This document shows, one piece after another, positions 1-6,107 of a DNA stretch of 17,990 nt (within the stretch, counting starts at the first letter, position 1; every line of letters begins with the position of its first letter). This stretch comes from CAZIRO01 sp964541595. Lineage in GTDB: Bacteria; Acidobacteriota; HRBIN11. Location: NCBI GenBank assembly GCA_964541595.1, contig CAZIRO010000041.1, positions 1 to 17,990 on the forward strand, read 5' to 3'. Position numbers and translations under genes: made by a program. The notes beneath the pieces are model-generated. The model was not told where the DNA came from. It worked only from the letters and a program-made list of their open reading frames with translations, and ran no database searches.

Positions 1-258
1 TGGCAGCAGTTCACCATAACTCTGGACCGCCTTCTCTCCGGCGAAAATCTCCAGCCAGACGATCGACCGTGCCCCCCGATAGGTCAGATCCACCGCCGCA
101 TCCCACACCAGCCGTGCGGCTCGCATGATGTCCGGGCCTATACCATCCCCTTCAATGAACGGAATGATCGGACGGCGGGGGGGGATCACCCGGCCGTCCC
201 GAACTTGAATGACTTCTCCTTCGGATGGGGGCGTGATCTTGTCAAAATCCCATTGCAT
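1..258 (-). CDS. icd: Isocitrate dehydrogenase (N-terminal part, cut by window edge)
   Basis: Partial gene: the first 86 codons, read leftward off the window. The protein starts MQWDFDKITPP and contains the stretch IPFIEGDGIGPDI (about residues 31-43), the typical N-terminal nucleotide-binding signature of NADP-type isocitrate dehydrogenase. It continues with V.DAAVDLTYRGARSIVW and IFAGEKA, as in the long bacterial Icd family. The enzyme oxidatively decarboxylates isocitrate to 2-oxoglutarate in the cytosolic TCA cycle. The start is set by GGAGG seven nt before the ATG at 258. It lies downstream of the cystathionine-enzyme gene after an 88-nt gap and may have its own promoter there. Substrate- and cofactor-determining residues lie outside the window, so NADP preference is inferred from similarity. 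Isopropylmalate dehydrogenase is a less likely alternative. Confidence 0.88.
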   Translation of the reverse strand, partial: MQWDFDKITPPSEGEVIQVRDGRVIPPRRPIIPFIEGDGIGPDIMRAARLVWDAAVDLTYRGARSIVWLEIFAGEKAVQSYGELLP

Positions 259-296
259 GATGCCACCTCCACAGCCATGACGGAAAATGTCGGTAT

Positions 297-325
297 ATTG
301 TAACGCACCCCGAAGAGGATGGACA
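297..325 (-). promoter_or_regulatory. Possible promoter for icd
   Basis: In the 88-nt gap between the cystathionine-enzyme stop and the icd start, the minus strand carries TACAAT (302 down to 297), a 5/6 match to a sigma-70 -10 box. The -35 region at 17 nt spacing (TGTCCA) is poor. Transcription from here would start about 30 nt before the icd ATG. Read-through from the upstream genes is equally possible. Confidence 0.3.
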
Positions 326-346
326 GCGGGTAGCGTATGGAATCTC

Positions 347-1567
347 TCAACGACCGGACACGCTCGCCTGTGCCAGCGCCTGTCGGAGGTCGTCCAGAAT
401 GTCGTTCACGTCTTCAATACCGACAGAAATCCGAACCAGCCGATCGTGGATCCCCAGCCGCTGGCGCACCTCGGCCGGCAGGGTACCGTGGGTCATGGTT
501 GCGGGATGACTGATCAGGGTCTCCACACCACCCAGGCTCTCGCCAAAAGTGCATATACGTAAAGCGCGGAAAAACCGGTCCAGATCGACCCCCGTACGGA
601 CGGCAAACGTCACGACACCGCCCGGTCCCGCCGCCTGACGGGTATGGATGTCCGCACCCGGATGGTCGGGAAAGTCCGGGAAGTATACCCGTTCCACGGC
701 GGGGTGATCGCGTAAAAAGCACGCCACTTCCCGGGCATTGGCGCAGTGGCGGTCCATGCGCACGTGTAACGTCTTCACACCACGGAGGATCAACCATGCT
801 TCAAAGGGGCTGAGTACACCACCGGTACTCTTCTGCACAAATCGCAACCGATCGTGCAGACTGTCCACAGACGTCCGGGGGTCCGGAGACCGTGCACCCA
901 GGATCACGACGCCGCCCAGGCTGTCACTATGGCCGTTAATGTATTTGGTCGTACTGTGAACAACGATATGTGCGCCGTGTTCCAGCGGACGCTGTAAATA
1001 CGGTGACATGAACGTGTTATCCACGACGAGCCACGACCCGGATGCCTCGGCGAGTTGCGCAAAAGCGGCAATGTCCGCGATCTCGAGTAGCGGATTGCTC
1101 GGTGTCTCGATGAGGATCATCCGCGTGCGTTCGGGACGGACCCGCGCCTGCAGAACCTCCGGGTGTACCGGATAGAAAAACTCCACATCCAGGCCCCAGT
1201 CGCGTAAAACCCGGTGGAAAAGCCGATACGTTCCCCCATACACGTTGAGGGCCACAAGACAGTGGTCACCGGGTTGAAATGTCATCGCCAGGGCGGTCAG
1301 AGCAGCCATCCCGGAGGCAAATGCGCAGGCGTACTGTCCCCCCTCCAGGATCGCCAGATTGTGCTCGCACATTTCACGGGTCGGGTTTTGCACGCGGGCA
1401 TATTCATACGGACCCGGCGCGCGTAACCCCCTTTGACGAAAAGTCGAAGTCAGATACAGCGGCGGTGTGACCGCGCCGGTCCGTTCGTCGGCGGGCTGTC
1501 CGGCATGGATCGCACGCGTGGGCCATCGCCACCGGCGTTCGGACCCGGCCGATGGATACTCGCTCAT
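347..1567 (-). CDS. Cystathionine gamma-synthase/gamma-lyase family PLP enzyme
   Basis: A 406-residue PLP-dependent enzyme of the Cys/Met metabolism family (fold type I), cytosolic, acting in trans-sulfuration between homoserine esters, cystathionine and cysteine. Visible motifs: YEYARVQNPTR (54-64) with the Tyr and Arg that bind cofactor phosphate of the neighbouring subunit, ETPSNP (154-159), VVDNTF (181-186) with the cofactor-contacting Asp183, HSTTKYINGHSD (204-215) with the Schiff-base Lys208, and GESLGGVETLISHPATMTH (342-360), the substrate-binding C-terminal motif. Length is normal. The ATG start overlaps the stop of the upstream CBS-domain gene (ATGA, 1564-1567), which implies translational coupling. 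Sequence alone does not separate gamma-synthase (metB), gamma-lyase (mccB) or O-acylhomoserine sulfhydrylase activity, so no symbol is given. Confidence 0.9.
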   Translation of the reverse strand: MSEYPSAGSERRWRWPTRAIHAGQPADERTGAVTPPLYLTSTFRQRGLRAPGPYEYARVQNPTREMCEHNLAILEGGQYACAFASGMAALTALAMTFQPGDHCLVALNVYGGTYRLFHRVLRDWGLDVEFFYPVHPEVLQARVRPERTRMILIETPSNPLLEIADIAAFAQLAEASGSWLVVDNTFMSPYLQRPLEHGAHIVVHSTTKYINGHSDSLGGVVILGARSPDPRTSVDSLHDRLRFVQKSTGGVLSPFEAWLILRGVKTLHVRMDRHCANAREVACFLRDHPAVERVYFPDFPDHPGADIHTRQAAGPGGVVTFAVRTGVDLDRFFRALRICTFGESLGGVETLISHPATMTHGTLPAEVRQRLGIHDRLVRISVGIEDVNDILDDLRQALAQASVSGR

Positions 1568-2034
1568 GGGATCGACTCATGCTCCGGTGGAACATGGGTG
1601 ATATACGACCGCATAAATCGCAGTTCGTCTTCCTGATCCTGAACGATCCATTCCATCAGATCGCGCATCGAGATCATCCCACGGAACGCACCGGCATCGA
1701 CAATCGGCAGGTGCCGACAGCGGAAGGCTTTCATCTTCTCGATGCAGGCATCCAGCGTCTCGTCCGGATCGGCCGTCACGACCTCGCGTGTCATCACATC
1801 GCGGACCTTCAACACACGGGGATCCTTGCCAGGTGCAATGACCCGTTTCAGCAGATCACGCTCGCTGAATACACCCACGACCTGATCCTGCGCGTCAAGA
1901 ACGGTCACCGCACCGATATCCCGCTCACTCATGTACCGCGCAGCCTCTTGCACCGTCCAGTGTTCACGCACGAAATAGGCCACATTGCCTCCCGAGCGAC
2001 GGGCGAGCAGATCCCGAACCCGGTATTTCATCAT
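1564..2034 (-). CDS. Two-CBS-domain protein
   Basis: A 156-residue soluble protein made almost entirely of a CBS pair: CBS1 about residues 5-67 (ending VVGVFSERDLLKRVI) and CBS2 about 76-131 (VRDVMTREVVTADPDETL to FRGMISMRDLMEWIV). The G-[VM]-[FI]-S-x-R-D-L ends of both repeats are the usual nucleotide-contact segments. CBS pairs typically sense adenine nucleotides or S-adenosyl compounds; the ligand here is unknown. No catalytic domain is attached. The start is the first of two adjacent ATGs, placed 7 nt after GGAGG (2042-2046). An open frame runs further upstream to 2271, but that part has low-complexity, non-conserved composition and no ribosome site. Its stop overlaps the start of the cystathionine-enzyme gene by 4 nt, suggesting a joint operon and perhaps a regulatory link to sulfur amino-acid metabolism (inference). 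Confidence 0.85.
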   Translation of the reverse strand: MMKYRVRDLLARRSGGNVAYFVREHWTVQEAARYMSERDIGAVTVLDAQDQVVGVFSERDLLKRVIAPGKDPRVLKVRDVMTREVVTADPDETLDACIEKMKAFRCRHLPIVDAGAFRGMISMRDLMEWIVQDQEDELRFMRSYITHVPPEHESIP

Positions 2035-2288
2035 GATGCTGCCTCCAGGAACTCTTTTCATCGTACGGAACTCCCGATACTTTTGCAAATTGCTGCAGAA
2101 CTTTGCGCAACGCCCCGCCGCTGTTCCGAAATCACATGGCATCCGATTGCACGGGACCGGCGCACTCCCTGTCCCATTCCCCGTTCCGCTCCCGGAGACG
2201 CGCGGTTGCGCATATCCGCACATCTGAACCATAATAATATCTGACCGGGACGTGCAGCGGGCGGATATCACGTCGGAACGGGGTCAAG
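2035..2288. other. Divergent intergenic region between CBS gene and glyQ
   Basis: These 254 nt separate two divergently read genes and should hold both promoters. A candidate glyQ promoter is listed separately. I found no convincing -10/-35 pair for the CBS gene on the minus strand. Around 2166-2200 a purine/pyrimidine-biased stretch (TCCCTGTCCCATTCCCCGTT and following) resembles in style the heptamer repeat region near 5580-5890. No RNA gene or conserved reading frame is visible. Confidence 0.6.
2206..2235 (+). promoter_or_regulatory. Candidate glyQ promoter
   Basis: CATAAT at 2230-2235 matches a sigma-70 -10 box at 5 of 6 positions and sits in an AT-rich pocket unusual for this region. TTGCGC at 2206-2211, 18 nt upstream, shares only the TTG core of a -35 box. 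The start point would be near 2242, giving a leader of about 45 nt. Confidence 0.4.
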
Positions 2289-3167
2289 ATGATCACACTG
2301 CAAGAGATCGTGTTTCGGCTGGAAACGTTCTGGGCGCAACATGGGTGCATCATTCACGAACCGTACGATCTGGAAGTCGGTGCAGGGACCATGCACCCCG
2401 AGACGTTCTTTCGGGTTCTGGGACCGGATCCCTGGTCCGTCGCCTACGTGCAACCCTCCCGACGACCGGCCGACGGTCGCTACGGTGAAAACCCGAACCG
2501 ACTCTTCAAACACTTCCAGTTCCAGGTCATTCTGAAACCGGCGCCGGCCAATGTGCAGGACCTCTATCTGGACAGCCTGACCGCGCTCGGACTCGATATC
2601 ATGCGCCACGACATCCGTTTTGAAGAAGACGACTGGGAAGCCCCGACGCTGGGTGCCTGGGGTATCGGCTGGCAGGTGCTGTGCGACGGTCTGGAAATCA
2701 CCCAGTTTACCTATTTCCAGCAGGCCGGTGGTCAGGATCTGGAAGTCATTCCGGTGGAAATCACGTATGGGCTGGAACGGATCGCCGCCCTGCTCAATGC
2801 GGAGGACAACGTCTATCACGTTCCCTGGGCACCGAACGTGACATATCGCGACATTCGCTGGCAGGAAGAGTATCAGTGGTCCAAATACGCATTTGAACTT
2901 GCGGATACTGACCAGCATTTCCGCTGGTTCGAGGGATTTGAACAGGAGGGGTACCGGGCGCTCGAACACGGACTCTGGCTTGTCGCATACGATTACTGTC
3001 TGAAATGTTCGCATATTTTTAACATTCTGGATGCGCGGGGCGCTATCGGTGTGACCGAGCGGGCGCGATTCATCCAGCGCATCCGCCGACTGGCGGTGCA
3101 GATCGCACAGGCATATCTCCATGCCCGGACGATGTCGCAATCGGCACCGTCCGTGGTTTCCGGATAA
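2289..3167 (+). CDS. glyQ: Glycyl-tRNA synthetase alpha subunit
   Basis: A 292-residue catalytic subunit of the bacterial alpha2-beta2 glycyl-tRNA synthetase, which adenylates glycine and, with the beta subunit, charges tRNA-Gly in the cytosol. Family landmarks appear in order: YVQPSRRPADGRYGENPNR (53-71), DDWEAPTLGAWGIGW (114-128), EITQFTYFQQAGG (136-148), EITYGLERIA (157-166), and LDARGAIGVTERARFIQRIR near the C-terminus. Length matches the family (about 290-300). The start is the only sensible one; a GGGG just upstream gives a weak ribosome site. The expected neighbour glyS (beta subunit) does not follow. A J-domain gene begins 27 nt downstream instead, so the beta subunit must be encoded elsewhere if the enzyme is conventional. 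Confidence 0.96.
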   Translation: MITLQEIVFRLETFWAQHGCIIHEPYDLEVGAGTMHPETFFRVLGPDPWSVAYVQPSRRPADGRYGENPNRLFKHFQFQVILKPAPANVQDLYLDSLTALGLDIMRHDIRFEEDDWEAPTLGAWGIGWQVLCDGLEITQFTYFQQAGGQDLEVIPVEITYGLERIAALLNAEDNVYHVPWAPNVTYRDIRWQEEYQWSKYAFELADTDQHFRWFEGFEQEGYRALEHGLWLVAYDYCLKCSHIFNILDARGAIGVTERARFIQRIRRLAVQIAQAYLHARTMSQSAPSVVSG

Positions 3168-3194
3168 TCCCCCTTTCTCCCGGATGTACGTATC

Positions 3195-3818
3195 ATGGGT
3201 CGACACCAGAGTGCTGACGCAGTAAAAGACTATTACCGGATCCTCGGTGTACCGGAGGACGCCGATACGGAGGTGATCAAACGGGCGTATCGCCGCCGTG
3301 TGAAAGAACTGCATCCGGACCGCGCGGGTCCAGAAGCCACGCGTGCCTTTCAGGAAGTGCAGGAAGCGTATGAAGTCTTACGCGATCCGGTCAAACGTGC
3401 CGTGTATGACGCGCAGAAACGTCGTGCCCGGATGAGCGCCGGAACCCACTTTACGGCTACGGCGCGTACGGATACGGTATTCCATTTCGGACGGCTGCAG
3501 ATTCTCCCGGAACATCGCCAGCAGAGCGGCATTTACGGGGGTGGACTGGACGTCTACCTGCAGCCGCACGAAGCCATCACCGGAACCCGTGTCCACTGGT
3601 CGGTGGATGTGGAACTCCCCTGCCGATTCTGCGGTGACGGGTTCTGGGCCAGTCCCCACTGTCCGTTATGTCACGGGACCGGCTGGACTGTGCGCCGACT
3701 GAACGTCCAGATTCCCATCTATCCCCAGATGGTCCACCGCCCTCGCTGGCATCTGGAAGTGCATGTGCAGCAGGACATCTACCTGTGTCTGGACCTGTTC
3801 CTGCACGTATTGCAATGA
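3195..3818 (+). CDS. Short DnaJ-like co-chaperone with a single zinc site
   Basis: A 207-residue J-domain protein. The J domain (about 12-73) has the diagnostic HPD at 40-42 after a basic helix II (IKRAYRRRVKELHPD), so it should stimulate an Hsp70 (DnaK) ATPase. A Gly-poor linker follows, then a beta region (LDVYLQPHEAITGTRVHW) resembling the start of the DnaJ substrate-binding domain. Next come only two cysteine motifs, C143-x-x-C146 and C156-x-x-C159-x-G-x-G, instead of the usual four, then a short C-terminal beta segment. Full DnaJ is about 370-380 residues, so zinc centre II and the second substrate domain with dimerisation region are missing. It lacks a clear Shine-Dalgarno and may be co-transcribed with glyQ. 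The frame is intact, so this looks like a compact paralogue rather than a pseudogene. A canonical dnaJ is not in the window. Confidence 0.8.
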   Translation: MGRHQSADAVKDYYRILGVPEDADTEVIKRAYRRRVKELHPDRAGPEATRAFQEVQEAYEVLRDPVKRAVYDAQKRRARMSAGTHFTATARTDTVFHFGRLQILPEHRQQSGIYGGGLDVYLQPHEAITGTRVHWSVDVELPCRFCGDGFWASPHCPLCHGTGWTVRRLNVQIPIYPQMVHRPRWHLEVHVQQDIYLCLDLFLHVLQ

Positions 3819-3880
3819 CCCGCATGTGGCCGTTCTGTTCACACTGACGTGTCCGACGCCCCGACGGCCGGTGGTATCGG

Positions 3881-5515
3881 TCACAGCGTCCCCAGCAGGT
3901 CCAGCCCCGCACAGGGGTCTTCTCCGAGGTGAACACGCAGGACGCGACGACCGCGATTCCGCAACGCGGCAAAATCTCCCGCCGCCTGGGCGTGGATCAG
4001 GTCCCCGAACGTGTATGTTTCTTCCGGTATCGGCAGATCACGGCGCGGCGTATCCACCAGTTGCAGGAATACGCCGATATTCGGTCCCCCTTTGTGTAAC
4101 TGCCCGGTAGAATGAAGAAACCGTGGACCGTATCCGGCGGTGGTGGCCACGCCGTGACGATCCTGCAGGGCCTTCCGCAACGCCTGAATGCGCTGATCAA
4201 CGTCTGGAGACGGGGCCAGGAACGCTTGCAGCGCAATATAATCGCCGGGACGGATTTGAGCCTGCCATTCCGTCCACGCCTTCTGCAACCGATCGCGGTC
4301 ATGCACGGACACGGTCGCCGCGTGTACGGCCCGCATATCGAGTTGACCGCTCAGAACGGCGCGGGTCAGGTCCTTGGCCAGTTGCACATCCGGCTGGTTC
4401 AACGGATGGACCTCGAGTACCGATCCGGCGGCCACGATGGCCACTTCCCAGAGAAACATCGCATACCCGATGGCGTCCAGTCCGGGGAGTTCCATCCGGA
4501 TCACCGGTTGTCCCCGACCGATCCGTTCGATAACGCCGCGCTCCAGTCCGGGATCGTGCATTCCGTGCACCTGCATGACCACCCATACGCGGTCCTCTCC
4601 GTCGGCTCCCGGGAATCCGTCCGGTTCGTTCACGACCGGAATGCATCCCCTGCCGGACTTTCCCGTACTCTCCGCAATCAGTTGTTCCAGCCACAGAGGA
4701 AATGACGCAATCGGTGGGTCCGCCCGGAGCGTCACCTTATCCCGCCCGCGCAGCGCGAGTTCACCCAGTGCCGCGCCCAGACGCAATCCGGGGTTGTCCC
4801 GCGGATCGATGTCCGGACCGCACTCCCGCGCCGCCTGCAACGCCGTCGCCAGCAGCACGGAAATGTCCACACCCGCGAGTGCTGCCGGGAGCAGTCCAAA
4901 GACGGATAGCGCGGAAAAGCGTCCGCCCACGTCCGGGGGTGCGTGAAATACGGCGCGGAATGCACGCTGCTGCGCAAGGTGGTCCAGCGGTGTGCCCGGA
5001 TCGGTGATCGCGACAAAACGCGTGCCCGGATCGATGCCCGCATCGTTGACCCAGTGCCAGAAAAATCGGAACAGCGCCATTGTCTCCGCCGTCGTTCCGG
5101 ACTTGCTGGCCACAAGAAACAGCGTACCTCCCGGATCCAGTCCGTCCGCTACGGACGCGATGGTATCCGGATGCGTCGTGTCCAGTACGTATAGATCCAG
5201 TCCCTGACGAACCGATGCCAATGTGCGCGCGAATACCTCCGCGGCAAGACTCGATCCGCCCATACCGAGTAACACCACGGTATGGATCCCGGCACCCTGG
5301 ACCTCACTTGCAAACGCTTCGAAGGCTTCGATCTGTTCCGGCATGACCGCCGGCAGATCGAGCCACCCCAGACGGTCGACGATTTCCGGTTGGCCCGCCG
5401 GTCCCCATAACGTCGGATCCTTCTGCCAGAGCCGCTGCCCCCATCGGTCCGAACACCACCGGTCCAACCGCTGCATCACCGGTTCCGCATAGGCACCCAG
5501 TTCAAGTTGTAACAT
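3881..5515 (-). CDS. pgi: Glucose-6-phosphate isomerase (transaldolase/isomerase-fusion type)
   Basis: A 544-residue enzyme interconverting glucose-6-phosphate and fructose-6-phosphate in glycolysis/gluconeogenesis. SIS-type sugar-phosphate motifs GMGGSSLAAE (84-93) and SKSGTTAETM (137-146), the isomerase signature DVGGRFSALSVFGLLP (195-210), the catalytic-loop QLIAESTGK (278-286) with Glu282, and HSTGQLHKGG (about 468-477) near the C-terminus are all present. The C-terminal layout (GDYIALQAFL, GYGPRFLHSTGQLHKGGPN, then PIPEETYTFGDL) is that of the isomerase half of bifunctional transaldolase-isomerase proteins, but here no transaldolase is attached. The frame stays open upstream to 5818, but that part translates the heptamer repeat DNA, so the ATG at 5515 is preferred; an ATG at 5545 is possible. 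It converges with the J-domain gene across 62 nt without an evident terminator. Confidence 0.93.
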   Translation of the reverse strand: MLQLELGAYAEPVMQRLDRWCSDRWGQRLWQKDPTLWGPAGQPEIVDRLGWLDLPAVMPEQIEAFEAFASEVQGAGIHTVVLLGMGGSSLAAEVFARTLASVRQGLDLYVLDTTHPDTIASVADGLDPGGTLFLVASKSGTTAETMALFRFFWHWVNDAGIDPGTRFVAITDPGTPLDHLAQQRAFRAVFHAPPDVGGRFSALSVFGLLPAALAGVDISVLLATALQAARECGPDIDPRDNPGLRLGAALGELALRGRDKVTLRADPPIASFPLWLEQLIAESTGKSGRGCIPVVNEPDGFPGADGEDRVWVVMQVHGMHDPGLERGVIERIGRGQPVIRMELPGLDAIGYAMFLWEVAIVAAGSVLEVHPLNQPDVQLAKDLTRAVLSGQLDMRAVHAATVSVHDRDRLQKAWTEWQAQIRPGDYIALQAFLAPSPDVDQRIQALRKALQDRHGVATTAGYGPRFLHSTGQLHKGGPNIGVFLQLVDTPRRDLPIPEETYTFGDLIHAQAAGDFAALRNRGRRVLRVHLGEDPCAGLDLLGTL

Positions 5516-5589
5516 CCTGATGCACCCGCGGGTCGGTTGTTCCATCCTACTGTATCCGGAAACGCCGGACGCCGCAATGGGGACCCGTT

Positions 5590-5886
5590 CTGAGATCGGG
5601 ACAGGCAATGGGACACGGCGTGTCCCGATGGACCCCACGATATCCCGCCATCCAGGATGCGCTGCCACCGGACACCGGGCACCCGGGACCGGACACCTGA
5701 CACCTGATACCTGACACCAGGGACCGGACACCCGGCGTCCACCGGTCTCAGGTCCCGGGTGTCGGGCATCAGGTGTCAGGTATCCGGGACGGGAGACGGA
5801 AGACAGGGGACGGGGCATCTCATGGGTTGGGATAGCGCATGACCGAATGGGGACCCACGGTGTCCCATGGCCTGTCCCGATCTCAG
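5590..5886. repeat. Inverted repeat with 27-nt outer arms
   Basis: The left arm (5590-5616) begins CTGAGATCGGGACAGGC, and the right arm (5860-5886) is its reverse complement with one mismatch in 27. The arms are separated by 243 nt that contain the heptamer array. Just inside the left arm, GGGACACG-G-CGTGTCCC (5610-5626) is itself a perfect 8-bp dyad. No transposase or target duplication is seen. It may be a non-autonomous element or a by-product of repeat expansion. Confidence 0.85.
5671..5817. repeat. 21-unit degenerate heptamer tandem array, inverted at its centre
   Basis: Read from 5671 in steps of 7, the sequence is GACACCG GGCACCC, then GGGACCG GACACCT, GACACCT GATACCT, GACACCA GGGACCG, GACACCC, and after a centre near ACCGGT (5741-5746) it continues as the reverse complement type (TCAGGTC, CCGGGTG, TCGGGCA, TCAGGTG, TCAGGTA), ending in purine-rich units (CGGGAGA, CGGAAGA, CAGGGGA). 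The phase never slips over 147 nt. The two halves pair: 5706-5718 (GATACCTGACACC) with 5772-5784, 13 bp perfect, and 5727-5735 with 5755-5763, 9 bp perfect. The period recalls the heptameric short tandem repeats known in cyanobacterial genomes. Confidence 0.9.
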
Positions 5887-5905
5887 GATCCCAAGATCAG
5901 TGCTG

Positions 5906-5934
5906 TTGACGGCTTCAGAACGGCGGAATATAAT
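5906..5934 (+). promoter_or_regulatory. Promoter P1 of the ribosomal operon
   Basis: TTGACG at 5906-5911 and a perfect TATAAT at 5929-5934 are separated by 17 nt, the best sigma-70-type promoter in the window. It reads toward rpsL, with an expected start near 5941 and a leader of about 165 nt. Confidence 0.8.
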
Positions 5935-5937
5935 ATC

Positions 5938-6010
5938 TGCAGCAATGCGGTGCGATGCGCACCGCCGTTTCGACGCTACCACGGTGTGTTGCGGTACATG
6001 CAGCAACGCG
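5938..6010 (+). other. Structured leader: hairpins and a 12-nt direct repeat
   Basis: Immediately after the P1 start point, GCGGTGCG-ATG-CGCACCGC (5947-5965) forms a perfect 8-bp hairpin. No U-run follows, so it is not a classical terminator. A second, weaker stem pairs GTTGC (5988-5992) with GCAAC (6003-6007) plus wobble pairs. TGCAGCAAYGCG occurs twice, at 5938-5949 and 5999-6010. These could serve as transcript-stabilising 5' structure or a protein-binding leader; no role is proven. Confidence 0.55.
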
Positions 6011-6032
6011 TGAAAACGGATCCATTGTGCGC

Positions 6033-6061
6033 TTGACAGGGGGAACCGTTTGATTTAAATT
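6033..6061 (+). promoter_or_regulatory. Promoter P2 of the ribosomal operon
   Basis: A perfect TTGACA (6033-6038) is followed after 17 nt by TAAATT (6056-6061, 4/6 to the -10 consensus) within an AT-rich patch. The start would be near 6068, about 40 nt before rpsL. Tandem P1/P2 promoters fit a highly expressed ribosomal operon. Confidence 0.7.
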
Positions 6062-6107
6062 GCGGATATCGCTCGTACGGAATTCGTATGCGGTGAGATA
6101 GCATATC

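Larger units (their letters stand above)
5516..6107. other. Gene-free region with repeat element, two promoters and rpsL leader
   Basis: Nearly 600 nt without a credible gene lie between divergent pgi and rpsL. Roughly 5577-5893 is an inverted-repeat element with a heptamer core. The stretch 5900-6107 holds two plus-strand promoters and a leader with hairpins. A 65-codon frame at 5839-6036 crosses repeat and promoter sequence and is not considered real. No tRNA or conserved small RNA is recognised. Confidence 0.8.

Noticed and set aside
2035..2271. N-terminal extension of the CBS protein
   Set aside because: No ribosome site, non-conserved composition, and a good GGAGG precedes the internal ATG at 2034.
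2268..3314. 348-codon minus-strand frame opposite glyQ
   Set aside because: Antisense to a clearly conserved synthetase gene and without any domain signature.
3819..3880. Bidirectional terminator between the J-domain gene and pgi
   Set aside because: Only short, imperfect CGGCC/GGCCG pairing without a T-run is visible.
5671..5817. CRISPR-like array
   Set aside because: The units are contiguous heptamers without spacers, and no cas genes are nearby.
5516..5818. Upstream extension of pgi by about 100 codons
   Set aside because: It would translate the heptamer repeat (many VSGVRCPVPGAR-type repeats). The isomerase family begins close to the ATG at 5515.
5839..6036. 65-codon plus-strand frame before rpsL
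   Set aside because: It spans a repeat arm and promoter P1, has no ribosome site and no resemblance to a known protein.
6088..6096. ATG-CGG-TGA mini-frame just before rpsL
   Set aside because: Too short and overlapping the rpsL ribosome site; no evidence that it is translated.
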